64,000 nucleotides of DNA from Pantoea sp. CCBC3-3-1 (GTDB lineage Bacteria; Pseudomonadota; Gammaproteobacteria; Enterobacterales; Enterobacteriaceae), in assembly GCF_007981265.1 (NCBI RefSeq), contig NZ_CP034363.1, positions 2,170,001 to 2,234,000 of the forward strand, read 5' to 3'. The notes beneath the pieces are model-generated. The model did not search any database. It had not been told where the DNA came from and was given only the letters and a program-made list of their open reading frames with translations. A program made the position numbers and the translations under genes. Numbering within the stretch: position 1 is the first letter of the stretch; every line of letters begins with the position of its first letter. This document shows positions 40,729 to 49,459 of the stretch, piece after piece.

Positions 40729-41907
40729 ATGTTAAACGGTGAAAAACAGATTTCACGCCCGTTGCGCTGGGCGATGATTGGCGGTGGGCGGCTGAGTCAG
40801 GTTGGCTATAAACATCGCAGTGGAGCATTACGCGACAATACCGCTTACCAGATGGTCGCCAGCGCCTTTGATATTGATGCGGCGCGCGGACGGGAGTTTG
40901 GCATAAACCTCGGTATTGCTGGCGAACGCTGTTATGACAGTTACCAGCAGCTGCTGGCGGAAGAAGCCAAACGTGATGACGGTATTGAAGTAGTGACCAT
41001 CGCCACGCCAAACGGCACCCATTATGAAATTACCAAAGCGGCGCTGGAGGCGGGCATTCACGTGATTTGTGAAAAGCCGCTGTTTTTCACCCGTGCCGAA
41101 GCGCAGGAGATCAAAGCGCTGGCCGAAGCCAGAAGGCTGATTGTTGGCGTGACCTACGGCTTTTCGGGGCATCCGCTGCTGATGCAGATGCGGGCAATGA
41201 TCGCCAAAGGTGAAATTGGCGAAGTGCGAATGGTGGAAATGCAATATACCCACGGCTTCAACGCCAGCGACAGCGCCGATAAATTCAGCGACGCGCAGAA
41301 ATGGCGTGTCGATCCGAAAATCGCCGGGCCCTCTTTTGTACTGGGCGACATCTCTACCCATACCTTCTATATCTCGCAGCTGGTGCTGCCCGAACTGAAA
41401 ATCAAAAGTCTGTTATGCGACCGGCAGAGCTTTATTCCGTCCCGCGCCCCGCTGGAAGATAACGCGATGGTGCTGATGCACTACGAAACCGGCGCGGTGG
41501 GGCGCATGTGGGCCTCGGCAATTAATGCCGGATCGATGGACAGCCAGCGTATTCGCGTTATCGGTTCCCGCGCCAGCCTGGAGTGGAGCGACGCCAACCC
41601 GGGCGAACTCAAATATGAGGTGCAGGGCCAGCCCAATCAGACGCTGCATCACGGTATGCCTTACCTCGACGAAAGCGCGTTGGCGGATGAACGGCTGGGC
41701 GCGCTGCATACCGAAGGGCTGGCCGAATCCTGGGCCAATATCTACCTGAAATTTGCTATTGCCATCAGCGCCACCCAGCGCGGCGACACCCAGACGCTTG
41801 AAACGCTGATTTATCCCGATATCAACGCCGGCCTTGAGGGCGTGCGCTGGATTGAAAACTGTGTCCGTTCAGCCGATCGCGGCTCCCTGTGGGTCAACTA
41901 CCAATAA
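40729..41907 (+). CDS. Gfo/Idh/MocA-family NAD(P)-dependent oxidoreductase
   Basis: A 392-residue protein. The N-terminal Rossmann part has the GGGRLSQVGY nucleotide loop (about residues 16-25) and the conserved CEKPL near residue 112; the rest is the family's substrate domain. I chose the ATG at 40729, which follows GGAG; the frame also has an ATG at 40714 without such a site. These enzymes oxidise or reduce sugars and polyols such as inositols. With the binding protein before it and the isomerase after it, it should act early in catabolism of an unidentified sugar or cyclitol. Confidence 0.92.
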   Translation: MLNGEKQISRPLRWAMIGGGRLSQVGYKHRSGALRDNTAYQMVASAFDIDAARGREFGINLGIAGERCYDSYQQLLAEEAKRDDGIEVVTIATPNGTHYEITKAALEAGIHVICEKPLFFTRAEAQEIKALAEARRLIVGVTYGFSGHPLLMQMRAMIAKGEIGEVRMVEMQYTHGFNASDSADKFSDAQKWRVDPKIAGPSFVLGDISTHTFYISQLVLPELKIKSLLCDRQSFIPSRAPLEDNAMVLMHYETGAVGRMWASAINAGSMDSQRIRVIGSRASLEWSDANPGELKYEVQGQPNQTLHHGMPYLDESALADERLGALHTEGLAESWANIYLKFAIAISATQRGDTQTLETLIYPDINAGLEGVRWIENCVRSADRGSLWVNYQ

Positions 41908-41915
41908 GGAAAAGT

Positions 41916-42857
41916 ATGAAACTCTCATTTTGTACCGACAGTCTGGGTCATCTGCCGTTTGAGCCGATGCTGGATAAGCTGCTGGAGCTTGGCGTCACCG
42001 GCGTGGAGATGACCACCGGCGGCTGGTCTTCGGCCCCGCATATCCGCACCAAAGAACTGCTGGAAAGTGCGGGCAAGCGCCAGCAGTTCTTAAAAGCGAT
42101 TGAGAGCCGGGGAATGACCATCGCCGCGCTCAACGTCTCAGGCAACCCGCTCGATCCCGGTGCGCTGGGCCAGCGACACAAGCAGGAAACCGAAGAGGCG
42201 TTGCAGCTGGCAGGCGAGCTGGGCGTGAAGAAAATCGTGATGATGAGCGGCCTGCCGCCCGCCAGCCCGCACGATACCATCCCGAACTGGATCACCTACA
42301 CGGTCAGCTGGCCGCCGACGCTGAAAAACTGCCTCGACTATCAGTGGAACGAGGTCGCTATCCCTTACTGGCTGGGGCTGGTAGAGCGTGCCCGTCACAG
42401 CGGCGTGGAACGCTTTGCGCTGGAAAACTTCAGTGCGATGCTGGTGTGGAACCCGGAAACGCTGTTCCGCCTGCGCGATGCGGTAGGGCCGATGGTCGGA
42501 CTTAACCTCGATCCCAGCCATCTGATCTGGATGGGCGCCGATCCGATTGCCGCCGCCCGTGCGCTGGGGCCGGCAATCCATCATGTACATGGCAAAGATG
42601 TTCGCCTGGAGCGCGGGCTGGTCGATATTAACGGCCTGCTTGAAACCAAACCGGTGGAGGAGGTGGCTAACCGCGCCTGGAACTATGTGGCGGTAGGCTG
42701 CGGTCAGGATCTCCAGTGGTGGAAAGCATTCTTCTCGGTGGTGCGCATGATGGGCTACAACGAATGGGTCTCGCTAGAAATGGAAGACTTAACCATGTCG
42801 GTGGATGCCGGAATCGCCTCGTCCGTTGCTGCACTACAGCAAACGATTAGTCAGTAA
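41916..42857 (+). CDS. Sugar phosphate isomerase/epimerase (xylose isomerase-like TIM barrel)
   Basis: A 313-residue TIM-barrel protein of the AP-endonuclease-2/IolE fold. Metal-site-like segments are visible: FALENFSA (Glu near residue 170), LNLDPSHLIWMG (Asp/His near 199) and HHVHGKDV (about 226), with VSLEMED near the end. I chose the ATG at 41916 after AAGGAAAA; the open frame starts earlier, inside the upstream gene. It is 8 nt behind the oxidoreductase, a common pairing in inositol and uncommon-sugar pathways. Confidence 0.9.
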   Translation: MKLSFCTDSLGHLPFEPMLDKLLELGVTGVEMTTGGWSSAPHIRTKELLESAGKRQQFLKAIESRGMTIAALNVSGNPLDPGALGQRHKQETEEALQLAGELGVKKIVMMSGLPPASPHDTIPNWITYTVSWPPTLKNCLDYQWNEVAIPYWLGLVERARHSGVERFALENFSAMLVWNPETLFRLRDAVGPMVGLNLDPSHLIWMGADPIAAARALGPAIHHVHGKDVRLERGLVDINGLLETKPVEEVANRAWNYVAVGCGQDLQWWKAFFSVVRMMGYNEWVSLEMEDLTMSVDAGIASSVAALQQTISQ

Positions 42858-42867
42858 CGTTGTACCG

Positions 42868-42893
42868 TGACTGCGGCAGCATTGCCGCAGTCA
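42868..42893 (+). terminator. Hairpin after the sugar cassette
   Basis: TGACTGCGGCA and its exact complement form an 11-bp stem around GCAT, 10 nt after the isomerase stop. No strong T tract follows, so termination may be partial. Confidence 0.7.
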
Positions 42894-43038
42894 TCTGCCC
42901 GATTAGCGTTTTCTGGCAGGACGCAGATCACCGCAGCAACTGCTGTAGCTGCATAATCGCCGACAACGCAGGGCAGGATGTTGGCTGTTTGGGTGAACCG
43001 GTACCTTCCACGCGCTGTGTAAAGGTTGTTCATTTCGC

Positions 43039-43065
43039 TAAAGCCCGTTACAGCGAAGCCGATAA
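43039..43065 (+). promoter_or_regulatory. Sigma-28 (FliA) promoter of the flagellin gene
   Basis: TAAAGCCC, 11 nt, then GCCGATAA. This fits the flagellar class 3 consensus (TAAAGTTT-N11-GCCGATAA) in the -10 box exactly and in spacing, with the TAAAG core of the -35 box intact. It ends 34 nt before the flagellin ATG. Confidence 0.9.
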
Positions 43066-43099
43066 TCCCATTCACCTCCAATAACTGCACTGAGTGATT

Positions 43100-44548
43100 A
43101 TGTTATCTGTAAACCATAACGAAACGGTCGCATCGGCGAACAAGTCGCGGACAGCCAACATGTCTCTGCTGGCGCAGTCTATTGAGCGGCTTTCCTCCGG
43201 GCAGCGTATCAATGGTGCTAAAGACGATGCGGCAGGCCAGGCCATTGCTAACCGCATGCAGTCCAATATCAATGCCGACAGCACGGTAACGCGCGGTCTG
43301 AACGACGCAATTAGCTATGCACAAACGGCGGAAGGCAGCCTGTCGGTCGTCAGCGATATGCTTATCCGCGCCAAAAGCATTGCGGTGCATGCCGCGAACG
43401 GCACGATGTCGGTTTCCGATCGTCAGAGCCTGGACGGGGAATATCAGCAGATCCTTGCGGCAATCGGCAATATCGCCAACGGCACTGAAATTTTTGGCAA
43501 ATTTCCGCTGGCAACCGGACACCCGCAGCTGCCACCGGTTATGCTGGGTGACGTAGCGCCAATCAATACCAAATTCCCGGTGCAGGGGCAGAACTATTCG
43601 TTCAGCTCCGGCGTGGTGCCTTTGGCGTATATTCCTGCCGGTGCAACGAATATCTCGATCACCATTGACTCGTTGAGCATGGATGATGACCTGCAACTCT
43701 TTACCCGCGACGGCAAACATCTGGTGGGAACGCCGATCGACGGCAGCGATGCGGATTACACCTGGGCGAGCAAGGGCGTGACCGATGACGCATCTGCTAC
43801 CGCACTGCTCACCACCAGCAATGGATTCAGCAGCGGAGCCAGCTATGACGACAGCGAGCTGATTACCGGCGGCTCCTCGTGGAACTTAAGCGGCAGCGAT
43901 GCGCTTAGCTACAACGGCATGGACATCAGCTACAGCGGCGACGGCGATCGTTACGAAGATGTGGCCACCGGCGGGTATAACGATGGCCTGGTGGCCGGAA
44001 ATTCGCAGGAGCGGATCACCATTGATAGCGTGTCGGAAGACCTGATTGTAGTGGTGGTAGGCAATGGTTCCTTTAACGCCAATCTGACCTGGGGGACGCT
44101 ACCCGAACCGACGATTACTCCCACCGTTCCGCCGAAACAGAGCGGGCCGTTAACGGTAGTCACCAGCGCCAACTATGGTCAGCCGTTGCAGTCGGATACG
44201 ATTGACGCGACGCCGAGCGATCCAAAATCGCTGGGATTAGCCAACACCAGCCTGCTGACGGACGGATCCACCCGAACCGCGATGCAGGCGCTGGATGCCG
44301 CACTGGAAACGGTCAGCGGCTATCGCGCCGACTATGGTGCAAAAATCAACCGCTACGAATCCAATAAATCGGTGCTAAGCCAGCAGAGCATCGCCACGCA
44401 GGCAGCGCAAAGCCGTATCGACGATGCGGATTACGCGCAGGAAAGCAGCCAGCTGGCAAAAGCGCAAATTAAAGAGCAGGGCCAAAACGCAGTAATGAAA
44501 ATGGCAAATCAGTCGGCGCAAAATGTCCTTGAGCTGCTGCGTGACTGA
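43100..44548 (+). CDS. Orphan flagellin with an unusual central insert
   Basis: A 482-residue protein. The N-terminal D0/D1 part (about residues 1-140) has the flagellin core LSSGQRINGAKDDAAGQAIA, and the C-terminal part (about 385-482) has the matching ALDAALETVSGYRADYGA and the QAAQSRIDDADYAQE helices. The middle (about 145-350) is a beta-rich, Ser/Gly/Asp-rich region with ISITIDSLSMDDDLQLFTRDG, similar in feel to pre-peptidase C-terminal domains; I see no HExxH metalloprotease motif. The ATG at 43100 is preferred to the GTG two codons upstream. No other flagellar gene is near, yet the FliA promoter ties it to the motility regulon, so it is probably a minor or alternative filament subunit. 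Confidence 0.9.
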   Translation: MLSVNHNETVASANKSRTANMSLLAQSIERLSSGQRINGAKDDAAGQAIANRMQSNINADSTVTRGLNDAISYAQTAEGSLSVVSDMLIRAKSIAVHAANGTMSVSDRQSLDGEYQQILAAIGNIANGTEIFGKFPLATGHPQLPPVMLGDVAPINTKFPVQGQNYSFSSGVVPLAYIPAGATNISITIDSLSMDDDLQLFTRDGKHLVGTPIDGSDADYTWASKGVTDDASATALLTTSNGFSSGASYDDSELITGGSSWNLSGSDALSYNGMDISYSGDGDRYEDVATGGYNDGLVAGNSQERITIDSVSEDLIVVVVGNGSFNANLTWGTLPEPTITPTVPPKQSGPLTVVTSANYGQPLQSDTIDATPSDPKSLGLANTSLLTDGSTRTAMQALDAALETVSGYRADYGAKINRYESNKSVLSQQSIATQAAQSRIDDADYAQESSQLAKAQIKEQGQNAVMKMANQSAQNVLELLRD

Positions 44549-44649
44549 TTAACTTCGAGCTGTCGCACATATTTTCTGCATTAACCTGTTGAAAGCCGTC
44601 GGGTTCCCTTACTGTTACTCACTCCAGTTAACCTGAAGGCGAATCAACA

Positions 44650-45522
44650 ATGAACAGCGAACCTGCGCATCAGTCCAGCCCAAAAGTGAACCTTATCGGC
44701 GTCATCAGCCCCGTGCCCGCCACGCCTTTTAGCGTAAAGATGCTGGATGAACTTACCCGGCAGCTCGGTGAACGGGGGTATTTGACGCTGTTGCTGCCTG
44801 TCGATGCGCATCCAGACTTACTGCAAAAAACCCGCCAGCTGGCGCTGGCTGGGCTGATCTGTCTGGAGGCACCGGCGAGTAACATGCTGGCCGCGCTGAA
44901 AGAATCGCTTCCTTACCCGGTTATCCCTGTTTGCAGCAGCAGCGCTGATGCTGAGGATAGCGTCAGCATTAACGACCATGCGGCGGCAGAGCAAATCGGG
45001 CGATTACTGGCGGATCAGCCGCATCAGCGCTTTGGTTATCTGCAAGGACGAGCGGGCGCTGAACCTTCGCGCAGGCTGGCAGGCTACATCGCAGGCTTGC
45101 AGGTTGCCGGGCAAAAAGTTGAAGTGCTAACCGCGGGCGATAGCGATCGCGAATCCGCCTATCAGGCGATGATGCGCTATTTGAAACAGGCGCGGGCGTC
45201 GGAACGAATTAACGCACTCTTCTGTGAAAACGATCTGCTGGCCTTTGGCGCAATGCAGGCCATTCGCGATTTCGGACAGGGCGCACATATTGGCGTGGCG
45301 GGCTTTGACGATAGTGATGAAGCCGGTACTTCCACCTGGCATCTGACCAGTTGGGCACAGCCTTATGCATTGCTGGTGACGGAAGCGTTAAACCGGCTGC
45401 TGGAGAACCGCCGCGAAGAAGAGGGCGCATGGCGTGAGGGTGAGCTGAGAATCAGACATTCTCATCTGGCGAAAGCCGCGCCCGGTGAAATGGCGAAATG
45501 TGGCTGCGCCAGTCGGCATTAA
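44650..45522 (+). CDS. LacI-family effector domain lacking the DNA-binding helix-turn-helix
   Basis: A 290-residue protein that matches the sensor core of the repressor at 38525-39532: ALFCENDLLAFGAMQAIRD against ALFCENDILALGAMAAIRD, and a shared ending of the GELRIRHSHL type. It starts directly at the segment NLIGVISPV, where the repressor has its core after the hinge; about 60 residues of helix-turn-helix are missing and the 101-nt region upstream does not encode them. The C-terminus has added CGC. It lies 101 nt after the flagellin in the same direction. It may bind the same ligand and titrate it, or form mixed dimers with the repressor; a decayed duplicate is also possible. Confidence 0.85.
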   Translation: MNSEPAHQSSPKVNLIGVISPVPATPFSVKMLDELTRQLGERGYLTLLLPVDAHPDLLQKTRQLALAGLICLEAPASNMLAALKESLPYPVIPVCSSSADAEDSVSINDHAAAEQIGRLLADQPHQRFGYLQGRAGAEPSRRLAGYIAGLQVAGQKVEVLTAGDSDRESAYQAMMRYLKQARASERINALFCENDLLAFGAMQAIRDFGQGAHIGVAGFDDSDEAGTSTWHLTSWAQPYALLVTEALNRLLENRREEEGAWREGELRIRHSHLAKAAPGEMAKCGCASRH

Positions 45523-45538
45523 CAACCCTTAACAACAA

Positions 45539-45556
45539 GGCCGCCCGCAGGCGGCC
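45539..45556. terminator. Bidirectional hairpin
   Basis: GGCCGCC and GGCGGCC pair around CGCA between two convergent genes, 16 nt after the LacI-like stop and 7 nt before the end of the convergent lipoprotein gene. No clear T tract. Confidence 0.65.
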
Positions 45557-45563
45557 ATCGATC

Positions 45564-45791
45564 TTAGTGAGGCACTTCTGAAACGGCTTTCACGTCAGAT
45601 TTATTGATCTGCTGCTTAACGCCGTTCGCATCGGTGTAGCCCAGCAGTCCGGTTTCCGACTCTTTCGGTTTGCCGTCGCTGATAATCGTTCGACCATCGT
45701 TAGTATGAATCGCATAGCTCGTGGTGGTGCAGCCGGATAAAAAGGCCATGCCGAACAATGCAACCAGCGGTAAAACCAATGATTTTTTCAT
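45564..45791 (-). CDS. YgdI/YgdR-family lipoprotein
   Basis: A 75-residue lipoprotein. The signal ends with lipobox LSGC (Cys about residue 21). The mature part has the family SYAIHTNDGRTIISDGKP pattern. It is 15 nt downstream of a paralogue on the same strand and has an AAAGGAAC site. Function in the family is poorly known. Confidence 0.9.
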   Translation of the reverse strand: MKKSLVLPLVALFGMAFLSGCTTTSYAIHTNDGRTIISDGKPKESETGLLGYTDANGVKQQINKSDVKAVSEVPH

Positions 45792-45806
45792 TTTCAGTTC
45801 CTTTTA

Positions 45807-46043
45807 TCAGTTATCGAGCTCGTTCATATTGCTGATTTGATCGCGATTGATCTGTTCTGTTTTGCCGGTTTGGGCATTCTTAAAGGAGACCAGACCGGTA
45901 TCGTCATCAACCTGAGGCTTACCATCCGTCACGATAGTGCGGCCGTCGGTGGTACGGATTGCCTGATTAGAGGAGCAGCCTGTCAGCGCGCCAACGGTGG
46001 TAAAAAGCAGGGCAGCGGCTAAAATTGTTTTAATTTTCATCAT
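45807..46043 (-). CDS. YgdI/YgdR-family lipoprotein (paralogue)
   Basis: A 78-residue lipoprotein with lipobox LTGC (Cys about residue 23), then AIRTTDGRTIVTDGKPQ and a NAQTGKTEQINRDQI ending. It aligns along its length with the next gene, so the pair is a tandem duplication. An AAGGA site lies just before the first of two start codons. Confidence 0.9.
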   Translation of the reverse strand: MMKIKTILAAALLFTTVGALTGCSSNQAIRTTDGRTIVTDGKPQVDDDTGLVSFKNAQTGKTEQINRDQISNMNELDN

Positions 46044-46272
46044 CCTTTCCTTAGTTCAACAATAACTATGACAATACTGGAAGCGTAGACGGATTTTGAA
46101 AATTTACTACATTACAGGCGGCAGATAGTTACACCCTTCGCACAAATCATGCCTTTTATGACCCGACCCGGCCGGGATGAAAAGACGGCGGCGGTGGCAA
46201 CTTTTTCTGCTCAGAGGTAGTATGGCTTTTTTTCACCCTGTTAAATTCCTCAATAATACCAGCGAGTTGCCG

Positions 46273-46908
46273 ATGAAACTGCATATCTATGAACACTGCC
46301 CTTTTTGCGTACGGGCAAGAATGATCTTTGGCCTGAAAAATATTCCTTATGCAACGGCGGTAATCCCGGAAGGTAACAGCGAAATTCCTCTACGCATGGT
46401 TGGCCGCAAAGTGGTGCCGATACTTGAAAAAGATGACGGCACTTTTATGGCAGAAAGCATGGATATCGTGAAATTTGTCGATGCATTATCAGCACCACGC
46501 CTAACTGATGCCGGGATCGACCCGGCCGTTAAACAGTGGTGCGATGAAGCCACCAAAACGCTGTTCCTGCTGGCGATCCCACGCTTTACTCAGGGCGAGT
46601 TTGCCGAGCTGGCAACCGAAGAGGCAAGGGAAGCCTATATCGCTCGTGAGAGAAAAGCGTTTGGCGACCTGGATGCGCTGATGGCCGATACGCCAGCGCT
46701 GTTAAGCGATATGCATGCCAGGCTGGAAACGCTGGAACCCCTGTTAGCAGGCAGAACGGCTGTGGACACCACGGACTTTATCCTTTTCCCGCTACTGCGC
46801 TCGCTCACCATTGTTTCCGGCGTGAAATTCGGCCCGGCAACGCTGCGCTATCTTAATAAACTGGAAAAAGAGGCGGGTGTTGATCTGCTGTTTAATCAGG
46901 CACGCTGA
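46273..46908 (+). CDS. grxB: Glutaredoxin 2
   Basis: A 211-residue protein, close to the 215 of E. coli GrxB. It begins MKLHIYEHCPFCVRARMIFG with the redox site CPFC (E. coli has CPYC), followed by a thioredoxin/GST-N fold with VPILEKDDG and ESMDIVKFVD and a helical GST-C-like domain. I chose the ATG at 46273; the longer frame upstream has no family match. It reduces glutathione-mixed disulfides in the cytoplasm. Confidence 0.95.
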   Translation: MKLHIYEHCPFCVRARMIFGLKNIPYATAVIPEGNSEIPLRMVGRKVVPILEKDDGTFMAESMDIVKFVDALSAPRLTDAGIDPAVKQWCDEATKTLFLLAIPRFTQGEFAELATEEAREAYIARERKAFGDLDALMADTPALLSDMHARLETLEPLLAGRTAVDTTDFILFPLLRSLTIVSGVKFGPATLRYLNKLEKEAGVDLLFNQAR

Positions 46909-46986
46909 TACGACCTTAATTATCGCCTGCGTTTTTAAACCGGAAGCCAGCAGAGGACAGCCCGGCTTCGTCAATGGAGAAGTTGT

Positions 46987-47628
46987 ATGCTCGATATCAT
47001 TCACTATCCGCTGTTTGTTGTCGCCGTGCTGGTGCTGGTTGTCACACCCGGCCCGGACCTGGCTTACGTTATCGGGCAAAGCATCGCCAATGGCCGCCGC
47101 TCTGGCGTGATATCCGCGGCGGGTGTGGCGCTGGGAAGCTGCGCGCACACGGTGGCCAGCGCTGTAGGTTTAACGGCGATTATTGCCGCCTCACCAACGC
47201 TGTTTTTGATGGTTAAATACATGGGCGCGCTCTATCTGATCTGGCTGGGAAGCCGCATGATATGGAGCACCTTTAGCAAGAAGGCGAAACCGTCAGAGGA
47301 AATCAAATCCATTCCTGCCGTCAGTACCGGTAGCCTGCTGTCACGTGGCTTTATCACCACTATTACCAATCCTAAAGTCCTGTTGTTCTTTATCGCTTTT
47401 TTCCCGCAGTTTGTGACCGTTGGCGGCGAACACCAGGCGCTTTCATTCGTGGTGTTGGGGATTACCTATGCCATTGCCGGATTTGCCACGGATACCACCT
47501 TTGCACTGATCGCGGGCAGCGCCGCCAGCGCCGTGTCGAAAAATCACAAGCTGCAAAGATGGCTGGACCGGGTAGTCGGCGCGACCTTTATTTCGTTAGG
47601 GGTGCGGCTTGCACTGACGCGTCGTTAA
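46987..47628 (+). CDS. LysE/RhtB-family amino-acid exporter
   Basis: A 213-residue membrane protein with about six hydrophobic spans. It has the family signature VTPGPDLAYVIGQSIANGRRSG (Pro-Gly-Pro near residue 21) and TNPKVLLFFIAFFPQFV (about residue 125). GGAGA precedes the ATG. It probably exports a neutral amino acid or homoserine lactone; the substrate cannot be read from sequence. Its last 41 nt overlap the convergent hydrolase gene. Confidence 0.92.
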   Translation: MLDIIHYPLFVVAVLVLVVTPGPDLAYVIGQSIANGRRSGVISAAGVALGSCAHTVASAVGLTAIIAASPTLFLMVKYMGALYLIWLGSRMIWSTFSKKAKPSEEIKSIPAVSTGSLLSRGFITTITNPKVLLFFIAFFPQFVTVGGEHQALSFVVLGITYAIAGFATDTTFALIAGSAASAVSKNHKLQRWLDRVVGATFISLGVRLALTRR

Positions 47629-48559
47629 AAAAATCACTCAGCTCGCGGGCGATTGCCTGCGGCTGCTCTTCAGGCAGGAAATGGCCGCAGTGAGGAACCC
47701 GTATGCCGGAAACGTTTTCGGCAAACGGGCGCAGCGGTGCCGCCATATCGGCAATGGAGCCGTGATCGGCGCTGATTGCTAACACCGGCATTGGCAGTTT
47801 TCCTTTGGCAAGCAAGGCTTTGTTTTGTCGCGCTGAAAGCTCAGCGGCACGATAATAAGCCAGCCCGGCGCGCAGGCCGCCGTCGCGGGTCAGAACGCGC
47901 AAATACTCCGCCAGATCGTCTTCAGTAAACACATCCGGGCAGGCCGTTTTTCTCTTTAAAAACCATTCCAGATAAATTCTCTCGCGCCCGGTAATCAGCG
48001 CTTCCGGCAGATCGGCAATCGAATGAAAGGCAAAGTGCCAGGTTTTCCACGCCTTATCCGGGGTGACCGGCAGCGCGTCCGGCAACGTCACGCCAGGAAT
48101 TCCGGCATCCAACAAGGCCAGGCGTTTCACTTCATCACCGTAAAGCGCCGTAAAGGGCCACGCGACCCAGGCACCGACGTCATGCGCCGCCAGAAAATAG
48201 CGATCTATCTTTAACTGAGCCAGTAAGCCGTGGATTTTTTCGGCAAGCGCCTGGGTATCATAACCGGAATCCGGTCGGTCGGAATCGCCCTGGCCCGGTA
48301 AATCGGGCGCGATAATATGAAAGGTGTTCATCAACGGCATCACCTGCCGCCATGCGTACCAGCTTTGTGGGAAGCCTGCCAGCAGCACCAGCGTTTCGCC
48401 GTCAGGATTTCCTCCCGTGACATAATGCAATCGCACCCCGTCGACCGTGGCATAGCGGTGGACGAACCCTTCAAGCCCGCTGACGGCAGAGGAATGCGGT
48501 TGCGCACAGGCCTGGCGAAGCGGCAATGCGTGAGCGATCGCATGTTGTGGATTTGGCAT
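47588..48559 (-). CDS. Alpha/beta-hydrolase (epoxide hydrolase/haloalkane dehalogenase-like)
   Basis: A 323-residue hydrolase. LLAGFPQSWYAWR gives the oxyanion segment, AAHDVGAWVAW the Asp nucleophile (family form GHDxG), and HCGHFLPEEQP the catalytic His. The Asp nucleophile points to epoxide or halide hydrolysis rather than esters. GGAGA precedes the ATG. The TetR-type gene lies 57 nt upstream on the same strand, and both have a shared 16-nt motif ahead of them, so this gene is likely its target. Confidence 0.9.
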   Translation of the reverse strand: MPNPQHAIAHALPLRQACAQPHSSAVSGLEGFVHRYATVDGVRLHYVTGGNPDGETLVLLAGFPQSWYAWRQVMPLMNTFHIIAPDLPGQGDSDRPDSGYDTQALAEKIHGLLAQLKIDRYFLAAHDVGAWVAWPFTALYGDEVKRLALLDAGIPGVTLPDALPVTPDKAWKTWHFAFHSIADLPEALITGRERIYLEWFLKRKTACPDVFTEDDLAEYLRVLTRDGGLRAGLAYYRAAELSARQNKALLAKGKLPMPVLAISADHGSIADMAAPLRPFAENVSGIRVPHCGHFLPEEQPQAIARELSDFFNDASVQAAPLTK

Positions 48560-48591
48560 AACAAGATCTCCATGAACGGTTAATTAGAAAT

Positions 48592-48607
48592 TGATCATTT
48601 CCAAAAT
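48592..48607. promoter_or_regulatory. Candidate TetR operator before the hydrolase
   Basis: TGATCATTTCCAAAAT matches 13 of 16 positions of the site at 49251-49266. It lies in the 57-nt gap between regulator and hydrolase. Confidence 0.5.
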
Positions 48608-48616
48608 AGATAAATT

Positions 48617-49231
48617 TTAATCGACGATTTTTAATACCATAGCGACCACGGCTTCAGGATCGGCAATATTGCCGACTTTACCCACCACCCGCAGCCCAAA
48701 CAGCAGCGACAGCAGCACGTCAGCCGCCGTTTCGATATTCAGCCCGGCCGAGACGGATCCATCCTGTTGCCCCTGTGAAAGCAGCGACAACAAATGCGTT
48801 TTGTTGCGCGTTATCGCCTGCTGCACCAGCGCCGCCAGCTCATCATCCAGCACCTGAAGCTCGGTCGCGCTGCCGACCACCAGGCAACCGCGCCTTCCTT
48901 CCACGCCGTGAGCGGATTCGAGATAAAATTTCAACACCTCAGCGAGCCGCTCGCGGCCGTCAGCACCGTTTTCCATGCGCTGACGCAGATCGGCATTACG
49001 CACTGAGATATAGCGTTCGAACGCGCGAAGAAACAGGCTGCGCTTATCTTTAAACGCCTTGTAGATGCTGCCCGCGGTGAGATTCATCGCCTCGCTTAAA
49101 TCGGCAACAGAAGCCGCGTGATAGCCTTTTTGGCGGAATATCAGCATGGCCTTATCGACCGCCAGCTCGGGATCGAACTCTCGCGGGCGACCGCGTTCTT
49201 TGGTTGTATTTTGGGTAACAGAAGCGTTCAT
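48617..49231 (-). CDS. TetR-family regulator
   Basis: A 204-residue regulator. The helix-turn-helix is about residues 17-63 (FRQKGYHAASVADLSEAMNLTAGSIYKAFKDKRSLF). The frame is open 105 nt further upstream, but that extension is not TetR-like, so I use the ATG at 49231. The C-terminal ligand domain is of the kind found next to alpha/beta-hydrolases and oxidoreductases. Likely targets are the hydrolase and itself. Confidence 0.92.
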   Translation of the reverse strand: MNASVTQNTTKERGRPREFDPELAVDKAMLIFRQKGYHAASVADLSEAMNLTAGSIYKAFKDKRSLFLRAFERYISVRNADLRQRMENGADGRERLAEVLKFYLESAHGVEGRRGCLVVGSATELQVLDDELAALVQQAITRNKTHLLSLLSQGQQDGSVSAGLNIETAADVLLSLLFGLRVVGKVGNIADPEAVVAMVLKIVD

Positions 49232-49250
49232 AAATTTCGCATATAGGAAA

Positions 49251-49266
49251 TGATTGATTCCAAAAT
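49251..49266. promoter_or_regulatory. Candidate TetR operator before the regulator gene
   Basis: TGATTGATTCCAAAAT, 19 nt upstream of the TetR start, with the adjoining GGAA at 49246 giving partial dyad symmetry. Shared motif with 48592-48607. Confidence 0.5.
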
Positions 49267-49459
49267 GCCAGATAAGCGCGCTAACCGCAAGCGACCACAA
49301 GGCGTACGGCAACAAAATTTGTACGGCGAAGGGCAAATTGCGCCTGAGAAATAAGCAAATAAGCCGACTCGCCGCGCCTTACCGCCCGCCAGCTTTACTT
49401 GAAAGCACACTAGCGGGTATTCTACTGCGCATATTTACTAAGACGATCTTGAGGTCGAC

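Noticed and set aside
42860..43084. Short open frames on both strands before the flagellin
   Set aside because: They overlap a hairpin and the FliA promoter and have no ribosome-binding site.
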